Origin: Prosopocoilus inquinatus | Taxonomy: Eukaryota; Arthropoda; Insecta; Coleoptera; Lucanidae | DNA: 64,000 nucleotides | Assembly (NCBI GenBank): GCA_036172665.1 | Contig: CM069876.1 | Coordinates: 34,813,001-34,877,000, forward strand | Reading direction: 5' to 3' | In this document: piece by piece, positions 32,766 through 45,086 of the stretch | Position numbering within the stretch: position 1 is the first letter of the stretch | How the letters are laid out: the number at the start of each line of letters is the position of its first letter | Position numbers and translations under genes: made by a program | Notes under the pieces: model-generated | What the model saw: the letters and a program-made list of their open reading frames with translations, nothing else | What the model was told of the DNA's origin: nothing | Database searches by the model: none

Positions 32766-34167
32766 TTGCTGGACACGGCTACTTCTTCAAGGAATGTTAA
32801 ATCACAAGGGCAAATTAAATCAAAAAAAAGCAAACAAAGATGTATCAATTTTAGTTTTCATAAATGAGCAAAAATTATTGTTAAGAGCGATAAAAGAAAA
32901 CAAGGAACACATTCAACAAAGCAAAACAAGAAGGGTTTGTTAAGAAGAAATTATTTTATAGAAGATAAGGGAAAAAGTTGTTTTTCTGATACCTAAACAA
33001 AAACAAGGATGAAGGAACGTTAATTGTTATTGAAGAAAATGAGTATAGAAATTTAAATAAAAGCAAAAATGTATCTATCGGACCAGGCCCAAAAAATGAT
33101 AAGGAAATAATAAAAGAGAGAAGCGAAATTAAAGCCTTAAGACTTAGCAATTAGAAAACGAAGCAAAAGATGACAAACAAAAATGAAGGATGGATGATGG
33201 ATTGATAAAGAAGAAAAAAGTTGTATAACCTTAAAATTGTTTGAAATTTCTTACCATCTTTTTACGTAAGTTTGAAAATCGCATAATTCTCAACGTTTCG
33301 CTGTCATTTAACCAACTTTTTAAAGGTTACTATCGGCAACAAAAAGAGAGAGGTAAAAGTAAATTAACCTTTTTTTTAAATAATTTTATATTTTTTTGCA
33401 TATTGTATTTTTAATATTGTTAATATCAAATTTAATGCTACAGGAATTTTTATGAATGATTTTTTGTATATGTTGCAACTAAGAAATCAAGTTCACGAGG
33501 CATTATCTTAGATCAAGTTGATCTATTTCATCATGAATCTTAACTCCTCGTTGCCTCCAGAAGTCGAAACAGTCAATGGTATGCATACAGACTGTATTTC
33601 AAAAAATTGTAGGTATGAATTACCAGTCCATGTTTATCCAGAGAATTATTTTTGGCTACCACAAAGCTTTTGGAATCTGAAAGAGCTAATCAAAAAGTTG
33701 TTTTTCTTTCTTCATACCATTGTTTCATCATCGAAAATAAACATGTCCTATATCGTAACAGAAGAAATAATTACTCGGAAAATCGGTTTATACAATTTCT
33801 GACTCATGCACCTTGGCATGCATAACAAAATGCGATGACAAAGGCTGCCAACTTCACCAAATAACTCACAAGGCTGTTCTACAAGGATCATCTCTCCCAA
33901 AGCTCTGCTCTCCTCGAATCTCCTGCCTTTTTTCAATAAACTCAGCGGTGGCTTGCTGAATTTTTGCTAGTACTACACCAATTAATTGGCAATCATGCTG
34001 CAACACCTCTTTCTTCACCGACTTTATTTGTGGATTTACTTTCTCTCTCACAATCAATTAGGAGTCGCAGGTTCTCAAAACTGAACCCTCGCAGATTAGC
34101 CGCTGTTCACAGTACAGATACAACAAAAAGCAATTTATTTACATTAATTTCATACACAGGGTGCTCT

Positions 34168-34346
34168 TCAGAAAGCGTGCTTTGCCGCAATGTGAGATTT
34201 CAGATGGGATTTCCTGCGGAACTTCATCCCACACAGACCGCACACAAATTGCGGCTCAACTCCACACTCGTACTTCAAATGCTTATTTAGGTCCTTCTTG
34301 TACTTGTAGGTTCTCGAACAGCGCGTGCAAGAAAACCTCCGAACAT
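34168..34346 (-). CDS. lola: lola terminal exon 14: finger pair
   Basis: Seen: AG at 34348-34347 after GATCTTGTTCT, a split codon (GAT if G precedes) plus 58 residues, TGA stop; the shortest exon of the set. It begins VRRFSC. Finger 1 is CTRC-x12-H-x4-C (TYKYKKDLNKHLKYEC), linker GVEPQFVC. Finger 2 is CGLC-x12-H-x4-H (KFRRKSHLKSHIAAKH). It ends AF right after the final His, so there is no C-terminal tail. Confidence 0.93.
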
Positions 34347-35086
34347 CTAGAACAAGATCGTTAAGTTTGTGATTGATGGAAAACAATTGGAAAGCTAAGA
34401 CTTTTCTTGTACACTTGCGCACAAAAAAAAAGAAAAAACTGATTCATCACACTGACATTTAAAAGACGATTTGATTATAATTTAATTATAGTGTTTTCCA
34501 CTGGCTCTGGACTAGTGCGCACTGAGTGTATTTCCATCTCGGTTCAGCTTTATTTAATAAAACGAGATGGAGATACACTCAATGCATACCGAAGCAGCCT
34601 TCGTAAAACGCTATTCGTCCTTATGCTGTGTCCATTTACGTTAAACATAACGTGACGTGATCGACGAGTTTACGTTCAAATTTCTATTTCAAAGAAATAA
34701 CAGCACGTTAAGTTTAACGTAAATGGATACAACATAGGGGCGATTAGTGTGTATTGGCCTTGAAGTTTAGAAGTTATAATAAATGTCCTGTAAAATAATA
34801 AAAATTGTTACGTCCTGGTGAATAGGTCATCCGTGAACCTCTCGGATGCTCGAGGTTGTCGAAGAATCGACGAGAATACCCGGGGAGTTTGTCGGAATGG
34901 GGATGAGGCGAGTCAATTCTTTCTGGTTTGTGGTTGGCCTATACACCAGAATGTAACGGGGCATTAAAACAGCGATTGTTATTCCGCTCATCGTGTATTC
35001 TAATTTGAAATATGAAATAACAATAATTTATGTCGTCTGATCATGACAAGGAGGATGCACACCTAACTTAACTTAAAAGCTTGAAA
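34347..35086. other. Short intron with inverted repeats and a possible solo LTR
   Basis: Palindromes at about 34518-34584 (ACTGAGTGTATTTCCATCTCG against CGAGATGGAGATACACTCAATG) and 34612-34742 (arms with TCCATTTACGTTAAAC), then a possible solo LTR at 34806-35022. No exon seen. Confidence 0.5.
34806..35022 (-). repeat. Possible solo LTR, 217 bp
   Basis: On the minus strand it starts TGTTATTTCATATTTC and ends GGACGTAACA, giving TGTTA...TAACA ends. Flanking five bases AAAAT (34801-34805) and ATAAT (35023-35027) agree at four of five. Its end ACGTAACA matches the end of the Ty3 LTR at 53175-53329. Richer in CG than its surroundings. Confidence 0.35.
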
Positions 35087-35316
35087 TTAATACAGCTTGA
35101 CGTAATAGCATGCATTTTTCAGTTCTGCAGAAACGTTGTGAACTTTAAAGTGAGACTTCACGTGGATTTTCTGGTAGGCCTTGTAAGGACACTCGATGCA
35201 CTTGAACTTGGGCTCCTTTCCGCAGTCGTAATTCAGGTGGCGGTTCAATGCCGTTTTCGACGAGTACCTTTTGTTGCACTGATTGCACGGGAATCTTCGC
35301 TCTGTTTCGGGAAAAC
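35087..35316 (-). CDS. lola: lola terminal exon 15: finger pair with long tail
   Basis: Seen: AG at 35318-35317 after GAAAATTTTC, a split codon plus 75 residues, TAA stop. It begins FPETERRFPC. Finger 1 is CNQC-x12-H-x4-C (RYSSKTALNRHLNYDC), linker GKEPKFKC. Finger 2 is CIEC-x12-H-x3-H (YKAYQKIHVKSHFKVH). A 19-residue tail NVSAELKNACYYVKLY follows. No ATG lies near the start, so the frame is only recognised through its fingers. Confidence 0.93.
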
Positions 35317-36742
35317 CTGAAAATTTTCTTCGGTGATATCACATACACAATTACACGTGCGAGTTTCTAGCAGTAGAATAATAGCACAAGCACTAAACAA
35401 GGCAAAGAAAAGGGACGTTCCTAATAAGGGTGATGGTTTATTTATTTCTGTTCTTTATTCATTTACAAATTAAGTATAAATTTTCTTTGGTTTATGATAA
35501 AATAGTTCAACTTTTCCAAAAGTAATGACCATAGTTTGGGAAATTGCGGACAATTCCTAGAAATAGTATTTTTTACACAATTTCCTGCGATCTTCTTTAT
35601 TGGATGTGCTTTTTCGAAAGCTTTAATTCGATGTGCTGGTAATGGCACTTCCACGGCGCTTGCCAAAGTTAGAGTGATTTTGTCTTTCCGTCTTCAAGAA
35701 TTGAAAAGTGATGACATCTCATGTACAGTTAGGAATATTATTTACAAAAGCTCTAAACTGGCATGCCCCAAATGTTACTTTTGAAGCGTTCGACGAAATT
35801 AATTTTTTCTCGTCTTTTTGAGATCCTAAAACTGACGATATATTTAAATCTCGCGAACAGTCTTGGCTTTCTATGGTAGCGGTACCGTAATATTATTTAT
35901 TATTATTACATGGTTCGCTAGAACGCGGTAAACATCACTGTCTCGTAAGGAAACCTAAAAAGGTCTTTTAAACCTTTTGATGAATCTTCATTTTTCAAAA
36001 CATGTTAGCAATGTCATTAATGTCGAATGGTTGGAGTTCGATTATTATGAAACATGTAAAATAAATATACATCGTCGTCTTCTTGTTCACTTTACGTGAA
36101 TGGACGTCGTTTTACAACCCTGCATGGCGTTATTTACCGTCACGTGATGGTGACCACATTACGATACCGCTATCTTAGGAAACCAAAGATTTATGAAGCA
36201 GACTTCATCGTTGGACGCGCACTGTCAAGGACTTTATTAACCTGACGGGCCACATTTGGCAATCTTGAGACATTCGGCAAATATCTTCTTTTTTTTAAAA
36301 TAATTTAATACAAAGGGAAACTAAAGAAATAAAACAGAAAAAAATCTCGAATCCTATCTTCTGGTTTTCCGCCAGGAGGTCAATTTTTTTTATTTTACGA
36401 AGATTAGACTGCGAATATGTCTCTTGCTTCCAATTTTTCACTGCCCTTCGTAACTACACTTACGAAGTTCGTAACCTTTCGAATAGTAAATCTGGTAATA
36501 CGTGAAATTTTGGTGCATTAGGACAAACTAAGACAGTTGTAATTTTTAAAATTATAAAGAGCACGAAAGTTGAGTAAAGGGGAATAAAATACATCCAAAT
36601 ATTTATTGTGTGACACATCTGATTGAGAATTTCAATAAGAAAAAAATAAGAGAAATCAATATCTGTCACATAAAGTCGTTCTGTAGCCTTTTTTAATGGC
36701 TAACCTTACTAGAAACATCCAAATTTCTATGATGAACTAATA

Positions 36743-37851
36743 CAGGGTTCCCAGTGGGGTCGATGAAGGCATGAAAGAGGTAGATGATCCTACAGGTGTC
36801 GGGTAGGGGTCGATGAACCCCTAGGAGTCTTTCTAGGGGGTCCAAGTTAGTTATGAATTCTTATCTAGTAAAAACCCATTTGAATAGTTTATTAAAGGAA
36901 AAGTCGAACATTTGCGAATAATATGAAATAAACGTGATTTAAACATTAAACTCGAATAAAAGAAGAAGAAAAATAAGATTAATGCGTTCTCAAAAAATAT
37001 AAATAAAATAAAATAAAATACAGACAAATCGAATGCAAACGAAAACAAAAGACAATCGCTGACGTGGTGACGATGAAAATAAAAATTGTGTAGCACTAAC
37101 AAGAAGGCCCGTATTCATAAACAAAACATACCCTTCGTTTAAAATTCGCTATAATTTACAAATTGTTTAAAAACATTTGAAAAATATTACGAACGCAATC
37201 AAAAATTTAATCTCCAAATATTAAAGAAAAAAGAAACAGTAAATATGTAATCAAAAATAAGTATATAAAAAATTAAGCCAAAATGAAGTACAGAGGAAGG
37301 AAATAAAATATAAATAAAATGAACTTCGATCGAGTAAAAAAAAAAACAAAATAATGACGATCGACTAGTAAAAATAAAATCAAATTAAATAAAATTTAAC
37401 AAAATAAAAAACAAGAACAAAAGTTGATAAATTGATAGTTACAAATGTAATAACAAATCAAATGAAATCGAACCGAAGAAAAAAAAGGTCGATCGATTGA
37501 TTAAAATTGAATTAAAATCGAGCAAGGAACGTTAAAAAAAATAGACGATCGGTGATGAAGATAAGACGAAAATATTTTACAGTCAGATCGAGTCAACAGA
37601 AGAAAACAAATAGAAGAGAATCAAACTAATTATGCGAATATAAAACCAAAAAAAATCGTGTTAAGAAAAGACAAAAGATAATCGGATCAGTTTGCAACTA
37701 AAAAAAACTGAAATAAGGTCAAATAGAATCACATATTGTAATTTAATAAAATTTTGATTGCATGTTTCAGAAATTAAATTTGAAACCGTGGTCGATTAAG
37801 ATCTCTATTTTCTTGTAGGTGATCGATACTTAAAAAGATTGGGAACCCCTG
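36743..37851. mobile_element. Old hAT-type element, 1109 bp
   Basis: Ends CAGGGTTCCCAGTGGGGTCG on the left and, reverse complemented, CAGGGGTTCCCAATC on the right. Flanks AACTAATA and GCCTAATC share CTAAT, a weak remnant of an 8-bp target duplication. The inside is AT-rich with repeated GATCGAT and AAATAAAAT runs and no coding frame. Its subterminal GGTCGATGAAGGCATGAAAG recurs, inverted, at about 39215-39255. Confidence 0.6.
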
Positions 37852-38213
37852 GCCTAATCTACGGAGCTAAAATTCCTATTACATATCTACATACATAAAT
37901 CCCTAAAAGAAAGCCATTCTTTTCGAAAGCGTACGGAACGGATCTCCTGCATGCTTCCGGTTATATAAAAAAAAAAACTGTTGTCGTTGTTCTGCTGTTT
38001 CTGAAGCCTCCAACGCAAACATGTTGAACAGTTCTTCCATGCAATTGACTCTGTTATTTCATTAACTAACTATAAGTTTAATACATCAGAAATAGATATT
38101 TCTTTCTGACGAGTTTGGATACTGCGATTTATAAAAATCTACTCGCAAAGTTGAGAATTCGTAACTTTACGAACGATGAAGAATTGGAATTGATAGACTT
38201 CACGTATTTATGA

Positions 38214-39667
38214 CAGCGTTTCCCAAACTTTTAGGTTTCGCGAGCCCCTTTTGAGCTGTGTTTTGATTCACATCCCCCTTTCCCTTTCTCTTAGTAATTT
38301 GTTTTGTTTTTATTTTTTAACTACTATTTACCATTATTTTTTCCCTAATTTGTTTTGATTTTCGTTTATTGAGTGTGAATTTATTTTACACATTAATCCG
38401 GTCGATTTAATTTTCTCCTTCATTTGATTTGACTTTAGTTTGTTTTTAAATTATTCACTGATCGCCCAGTTTTGTTAAAATTTACAGATTATTCTTTGGA
38501 TCATGACAAAATTTGTCAATTTTTAAATCAATTTGACTTATTGTTAGTTTTATACAATTTTTATTTTGGTCCTAACTTTATCATCACCCTTTATTTTTAT
38601 ACAATACTCATTTGACTCTATTTTAGTTAACGTTTAATATAATCAATTGATGGACCTTTGTTTTTTCTTTTAATTGGTTTTATTCGTTTTGTTTTTTACT
38701 TTTAAATTAACGACTAATCATCTTGTTTCTTGTTTTCTCTTCGGTTTGATTTTATTTGATATGACTTTTGATTTTTTTAAATATCAGTTGAACGTCTTTT
38801 GTTTCTTTTTTTATACGATTTAAGATTATTTTATTTTACATTTTAATCTCGCCGATCGATCGCTATTTTTCGCGAATTTATTTAATTTTTTAATTATTAA
38901 ATTGAATTAAATTTTGGGTTCTGGTTCGATTTGTGTTAATGAGTTTCAGACAATTTTTATTTTCGTCCTGTCTTGTTTGACGATTGTCTTTTGTTTTTAT
39001 TTCATTCGATTTTATTCGTATTTTAGGAATGTTTTGATTTTGATAATCAATTGAACGTCTTTTTTTTTTCTCCTTTACACGAGCTAATTCAAATTCTTTT
39101 AATATTATATGTAAATTTTTTTACTTTTTTTATAAACTATTCAACAAGACCTTCATTACACAAGATTTAACAACTTCGACACCCTGAAAGACCCCTAGCG
39201 GACTCTTACTAAAGGTTTATCGACCCCTTTCAAGTCTTCATCGACCTCCAAAGGGTCGATGTACCCGTGCTATAGAATGTGAATGTTCGTCTCTTAGACA
39301 CAATGTTACGTTTTAATTAAACAAAATTTTAAAAGATAAAATTTGTTAAAGAAAAAGAAAGGCGATTATTATTTCAGACACTAAATAATTAAAAGAATAC
39401 CAAGTTTTCCGTTTAAAAAAATAACATTTCAGTTTATATCTCAGTTATGCTATGTTCATTTGTTTTTCTGTAAATATCAGCAAAAACTTTGAATTAGTCT
39501 AGAATGTAAGTTTTGTAATAAAGACTTCTTTCCAAAGTAAAAAATAAAGAAGTTAAAGGGGGTGGGGCAATTTGGGTTCAATTTTTTTATATTTATTCTG
39601 CTGCGCCCGACTTTGAAGACTTATGCGCCTCACCAAGGGGGCGCGCCCCACAGTTTGGGAAACGCTG
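38214..39667. mobile_element. hAT-type non-autonomous element, 1454 bp, TSD ATTTATGA
   Basis: Left end CAGCGTTTCCCAAACTTTTA, right end reverse complemented CAGCGTTTCCCAAACTGTGG: 16 identical terminal bases. The perfect 8-bp duplication ATTTATGA flanks it at 38206-38213 and 39668-39675. The GCGAGCCCC and GGGGCGCGCC subterminal blocks are typical of this kind of element. The inside is AT-rich, carries an inverted relative of the element at 36743-37851 (AGTCTTCATCGACCTCCAAA at 39233) and has no transposase frame. Confidence 0.88.
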
Positions 39668-39780
39668 ATTTATGAACACGTAAATCTATTTGCAAAGGGT
39701 GAAAAATTGACCCCCAGGTGGCTTTACATTGAGCTATGTATGCACGTTAATCAATATAAACTGGAATTAAGTTACCTAGA

Positions 39781-39922
39781 CGCGGTTTCATAATCGAACT
39801 AAACGAGACTTTAAAATAAGTGGCACATTCCGATGTGTAAATAACTATGTCTTAGCCTTTGTTTTGACATCTGACTGTGAGTTTAATTTTAAAGTCTCGT
39901 TTAGTTCGATTATGAGAACGAC
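39781..39922. mobile_element. Palindromic MITE, 142 bp
   Basis: Arms of 28 identical bases, ATAATCGAACTAAACGAGAC then TTTAAAAT, face each other around a centre holding CATTCCGATGTGTAAATAAC. Confidence 0.75.
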
Positions 39923-40063
39923 CCTTACTAATATTGATATTGTCTGTGCAGGCTGCAAATTTATCTTTTAGTTGTAAAGGATGTGTTAGCGTCGATTAAA
40001 TAATAATAATAATAATAATAATAAAAATTTACTACAAACACTGATGAAATAAAACAGAGAAAT

Positions 40064-40150
40064 CTCTCGCCAACAGGACTCGAACCCGTCTAATTTGGTT
40101 TCATGCCAAGTCGCTCTAGCTTTCGTCGATGACTACTCAGGGGCATTCGA
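40064..40150 (-). repeat. tRNA-like sequence, likely SINE head
   Basis: On the minus strand: anticodon-like arm TTGG-CATGAAA-CCAA (TGA), T-arm ACGGG-TTCGAGT-CCTGT with a good B box GGTTCGAGTCC. The 5' acceptor strand does not pair. Shares AGAGCGA...TGGCATG with 7087-7160. Likely tRNA-derived repeat. Confidence 0.4.
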
Positions 40151-40871
40151 GCAAGTTAAATAATTTATTAATTATTTAATCAACACTACTAAACCGCATC
40201 GTTTATAATTGAAGGTTTTTTTGTTGTTGTTTTTTTGACAATTTAAAGGTGACGACATCTTGTGAACAGTTAGGAATATCTATTTGGGGTGTTTATACCA
40301 GACTGTCCATATCTTGCGATTATGATCGCGGACAATTACGGATACTAAATTGCAATGTGCTCAGCAACAGTGATTATAATGAACTTTAAAGAGTGGCATA
40401 CCAATTCTTATGTTTTTGGAGCTTTAAGAGAATTCAAATTATTCATAAAAATCATGAACAAAAAACTTAATAATAACCATTAAATGAGTTGAATATAAGG
40501 CTTACTGAAGTACAGGTATGTTTTTGAATGCTAGAATACCTCTTATATTCAACGATTATAATATAATAGAAATAGTAATAATAATTTTAAGAACAATCTC
40601 TTTAATATCCTTGGGATCACGAGCAAAGTGTTTATGACAGCTGTTAATTTTTGAGTTTGGAGACAAAACGTGCTAGTCGAGCTACAGGTCGCATGCGCGC
40701 TTTTAGGTACAATGTATGGACGGAGAAAGCAACTTTTCGACATCACAATTACAATGTTCAAGATTCATAATTTGTTAATTTGATCATTTATTTATGAATG
40801 TTTTTCACTTGACGTAAATATTTAATTGTTGGGCATTCATGACTGTGTTGTAGTCTGTCGGACATTCACGA

Positions 40872-41101
40872 TTAAGTTGTAGCATTCTGTTCTGCGTTCT
40901 CTTCCGTTAACTGAAGCTTTCTTAACAACGGACAGCTTATGTGGTGTCTTCTTAAATCGTGATTACGTTTCGTCCTGTATGTGCATTCTGGAGCTTCGCA
41001 TGCAAATTTCCGGTCGGCTCCGCATACATACTTGTAGTGTTTCAGCAAGGTCTTTTCACCATTCGGAAAATTTTTCCCGCACTTCACGCAAATCCAAGGC
41101 C
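40872..41101 (-). CDS. lola: lola terminal exon 16: finger pair with unusual spacings
   Basis: Seen: AG at 41103-41102 after TTCGTTTT, a split codon plus 75 residues, TAA stop. It begins PWICVKC. Finger 1 has one extra residue: C4, C7, H21, C26 (x13 rather than x12; NFPNGEKTLLKHYKYVC), linker GADRKFAC. Finger 2 is C-x4-C-x12-H-x3-C (CEAPEC, NHDLRRHHISC), so its last ligand is Cys. The tail LLRKLQLTEENAEQNATT is polar. Inferred: a valid but diverged pair in which both fingers end in Cys. Confidence 0.92.
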
Positions 41102-41157
41102 CTAAAACGAAGAACTGTTAACGAAAAGAACAAGAAAAAAATAATAACGCGTGTTGC

Positions 41158-41350
41158 AAACTTGAAAAATACTTATCGTGTTCCAGTTGGTTTGTTTCTA
41201 ACAGCCAAAAAAAAATAATATTTATTTTTAAATGGGTTTGACTGTTAACAAAAATAGATCGATAAATAATAATAATAATAATAATAACAATGCATTGGTG
41301 CCAATTTGAAAAATACTTATCGTGTGCCGGTTGGTTTGTTTCTGACGGAG
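41158..41350. repeat. Local duplication in intron plus (AAT)n
   Basis: TTGAAAAATACTTATCGTGT followed by CCAGTTGGTTTGTTTCT occurs at 41162 and 41305 (143 apart). Between them lies an AAT microsatellite at about 41266-41286. Confidence 0.7.
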
Positions 41351-41897
41351 AAATAATTATTATTATCTTTTGAAATAGGTTTGTTGTACAGAAAACAATG
41401 GTAGGTATTGACACACTGTATATTAATTTACACATACAACAACGCTACTAATTAGAAATAAATATACTGTACTAAAAAGGCGATGGAAAATTAAAGTGGA
41501 ATGAAAATACATGGAGTGATCAATAAGTTTCGTTGCATATATTTATTTATTAGTACAATCTCAATGTCACATAATAGCATTTCTAAAATAAGACATTTTT
41601 CTTTTAAATAAGAATTATTTTGTTGATATTCCACTGACATTGACGCCATTTTCAAATTAATTAGGTTGCAACATCGTAATTATTGTATTCCAAGATATTT
41701 CAAGAGCAAGTTGTTTCTTGAGGACAAATTACTTATAAATCAGCGCGTATTAGCAGCGTCGCCACTGACTGCTTCATATTCAGGTAAGTCAACAACCAGA
41801 ATTGCCAAACTGAAAAATTTACCCATCCTTTTTTTGCGAGCTTTCATGCCCAAAACGGGCAAGAGCTTTTTTCTTTATTAAAAGTGATTTTTGGAGG

Positions 41898-42798
41898 CTA
41901 AGGCTGCCCACACATTCATGAAGCAAAAACGCTTGAAAGCAAAACGTTTTTGACTAATCTTGTTAGAACGTGCTTTTTCAATGCTTTAAATAGGACCAAG
42001 CCCACACTGGTAGAGCAAAACATAAACCAGTTTAAAGCACGTTAAAACAATTGCAGTCAAAACGTTTTCACTTAAAGCGTTTTGCTGTAAAGTACGTTAA
42101 AGCGATTGCAGTCAAAACGTTTTTACCTGAAGCGTTTCGATCTGTGAATGTGTTTTTAACGTGAAACTAAATATTATGCAACAAAAAAAATAGTAGACGT
42201 TTTTTCATCCTAAACTATTTCGCTTTCTTTAGCAGAGAGAGACGCGTGTATCTTCTTTCGATGAAACAAGAGAAAAAAAGAGAAAAAAATGCAACGGAAA
42301 AAGCGTAGTACAGGTTCCATAGGTTTTCAGAGTATTTTCTTAACCCTTTCTTCATTTACAGGATGCATCCAATAGCGTTTTCTTTTATTACTCATCTCTT
42401 CTTTTGCGCACATTTGCAAAAACTGCCACAGACTCATCGTCCGAAGTCATTGTAACAACTGATTATAATAGCGAGTTTAATAAAAAAAAGAAATTAATTA
42501 TGGCAGCGAGCAAAGGTAACACATTTTTCTAAAAATCGTAAGATTTACATATATGTACGATTTAGTTTAATCAGCAAAAAGAGATAAATCATACGGAACA
42601 TTTTTTTTATCTCTTCAATGTTATGTCGCATTGTTTTATAATGCAGTAAAACGTTTTGCGTGAAAACGTTTTGCCCGAAAGCGTTTTGCCTGAAAACATT
42701 TTACTTCATCAGTGTGTGACTAACCGAAATGTTTTGCATTGCAGCAAAACGTTTTGCTTTAAAGCGTTTTTGCTTCATGAATGCGTGGGCAGCCTTAG
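41898..42798. mobile_element. Inverted-repeat element, 901 bp, CTAAGGCTGCCCAC ends
   Basis: Left CTAAGGCTGCCCACACATTC then ATGAAGCAAAAACGCTTGAAAGCAAAACG. The right end reverse complemented is the same with two changes. Inside are many repeats of the type AAAGC-GTTTTGC and GTCAAAACGTTTT. TA next to both ends fits a TA target. No coding frame. Confidence 0.8.
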
Positions 42799-44844
42799 TG
42801 TTTTCCTTTGCACTGTCGCATGCCGATGAGACAATCGTCGCAGCATTTTATCAGAACGTCAAAGTTCATTTTTTACGTTGCTTTTGATAAATGTGAAAGT
42901 TTATTTCACTTTGTCAGTGTTGCCAGATGGTAGGGTAAAGTACGCGTTTTTACAAACAAATGTGGCAAACCAATTGGATGTATAGCGAAACCAAAAAGAA
43001 ATTAAATTTTGCTTCATTCTGTGGACAGCTTTTTTTTGGTTTATTTTATAATTTAGTGTTCGCAGCAATGATTAATAAAGAATTATTTTTACGGCATTTT
43101 TTTAATGAATAAGAGGATTTTCATCCAAGAAAAGGGAATTTTTTGTTATAACATAAGAGATCGTTCGATTTCACAGATTGGTAAGAAAGGTGTATGGTAC
43201 GATCATCTTTAAGCGTAAGCACGAGGTTACATTTTCTTTATTTATTTCCGATTGAAACTGATCCGTTTCATAGCGGGGTATATTTCCGAATATTTTGGTA
43301 ATTCATACCGAAAAACCAGGTCTTAGAGTTTTTGGGCCTAAATCTGCAGACATATCCTGCAGACTCAAGTATACAGGGTGTCATCATTTATGGTTTCACA
43401 TATTAAAACTGTAAGTTCTTCATGACTTAAGAAAACGAATTCTGCATCTTTTAATGTTTTTTGGTGAAAAATGTAAGAAATTAAAGCTCCACAAGAGCCC
43501 GGAGTCTTTTTGTTTGAGAACCTCTGATCGATCGTGTGTGGCTTTTTCTAAGCAAAACATTACATTATAAACAAAATATAAAGCAATAAAGCGTCATCGA
43601 AATGAAGGGCACTGGGTCAGTAAAATCTTCGCTCAGCAATTCCATACCAAAAGAAAATAAACATCCATCACGTTTGTGGCATTACTTATTGGATTAATTA
43701 AGTTAATTTTCTGTTGACAAAAGTGTAAGTTAGGAAATAAAAACATTTAAGGTAACATTTAAAAAATTATCGTAAACAACGCACGTGGGTATTCATAGTC
43801 CCTTTATTTATGGTTTGATTATTTTGTTTTGCTTACACTGTACAAATAAATGACATCGAGGAGTATCTGACAAAGTACTTATCTTTTACTTAAATTATTG
43901 TCGGATGCTTGTTCATTTTACGTATTTATTTATTTATTTATTTAGTCTTGTCGTTATTGAAGGCTCTTTAGTTATTCAATAAAGAATAAAGATTATGTTT
44001 ATGTGATTCATACTAAGATCTATTATCTAATAAAATAAATTTAATTCTATAATCAGTGTGAGTAGATTTAAAATGGTCTTCTTTAATCAAATTACACACG
44101 TGTGTAACCACTGGGACACTATGAATTTGATATTGTGTTTACATAAAACATCACAGCTTTTAAAAATGCGATCAAGCACCTTGACCTTGACTTTTGCTGG
44201 AGTTTTCTTTTATGATGTCTTTCCGCACGATCGACCAGAAGTTCTCAAACAAATATACCAACGCTCCTCTAGTAGGTCACTTTTTTTATTTTGGAGTTAG
44301 ACCTTTGATAATTGCGGCATTAATTCTCTTACATGACGAGGAACTTGCAGTATTAATATGTGAAACTCATTTGATTACACCCGATATAGAATTCCTAAAA
44401 TTTTGACATTGTGACGTCGGAGTGCCAACAAATAATAATGAAATTGTCTAATATTTCAGCATTTCTCTTAAGTACACAAGCTGACAGGAACTTAATATCT
44501 ACTTTATGTACATACCATGTGTAAATGTATTTATGTAACATAGCCAATTGCATGATGCCCAATGCATAGAAATGAAGTACATTGGAGTTTGAAGTAGAGG
44601 CGATGAAGACAAAGATTGCAAAATCGCACGTACCGAACTGATTCTATTGTCGTCTTTTTCATAAAAACGTTTAATTGAGTATTTTATTCTTTGTCTGACT
44701 TATTATCAAAGTACTATGTTACAGAAATTGCTTTACAGATTGTAGTTGACTAGTACTCCCAATACGTTTGGAGAGATCGACAATAATAAAATTATATTTT
44801 GCTTTTTTAGCTGCCTACAACGTTATACAAAATTCTTGTTCAGT
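42799..44844. other. Intron, no gene seen
   Basis: AT-rich. A TACAGGGTGTCATCATTTAT end-like sequence at 43373 has no visible partner. Open frames at 44058-44406 have no recognised family. Confidence 0.4.
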
Positions 44845-45086
44845 TCAATATGAGTACAGATTCTTAAATTTGAGATCCTTGTGTTGGTGCATCAACATGT
44901 GCCTTTTCAGATGGTGCCTGTAATAGAACACGGCGTTGCAGCGCTCGCAAACGAACGAAGGCATCTTGCCGCAAGAAAATCGCATGTGATTGTACCTGGA
45001 CTTCCTGCTCTTGTAGCGTTTTCCGCAGTTTTCGCACGGAAAATCGTCGGTTTCCTTGCGGCCGAGCCTTTTCCTCCTTCTTCGAC
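44845..45086 (-). CDS. lola: lola terminal exon 17: basic leader plus finger pair
   Basis: Seen: AG at 45088-45087 after GGTTTTT, a split codon plus 79 residues, TGA stop. It opens with RRRRKRLGRK, which looks like a nuclear localisation or DNA-backbone-binding patch, then ETDDFPC. Finger 1 is CENC-x12-H-x4-C (RYKSRKSRYNHMRFSC), linker GKMPSFVC. Finger 2 is CERC-x12-H-x4-H (VFYYRHHLKRHMLMH). The tail QHKDLKFKNLYSY is 13 residues. Confidence 0.94.

Larger units (their letters stand above)
25354..34167. other. Large intron filled with inverted-repeat elements; no exon found
   Basis: Holds long inverted repeats at 26296-27546, 29757-30374 and 30375-31049; smaller MITEs at 27904-28122, 31483-31637, 32316-32521 and 32529-32765; a hammerhead-like motif at 28731-28772; and a tRNA-like piece at 29042-29129. 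From 32766 to 34167 I see only short frames. A coding-like patch on the minus strand at 33800-34060 (EVLQHDCQLIGVVLAKIQQA in one frame, LVEQPCELFGEVGSLCHRIL in another) is not recognised. Confidence 0.5.
35317..40871. other. Large intron: hAT elements and repeats; no exon found
   Basis: Contains hAT-type elements at 36743-37851 and 38214-39667, a MITE at 39781-39922, an (AAT)n microsatellite at about 40000-40024 and a tRNA-like piece at 40064-40150. GACATCTCATGTACAGTTAG (35714) and GACATCTTGTGAACAGTTAG (40254) mark another dispersed repeat. Confidence 0.5.
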
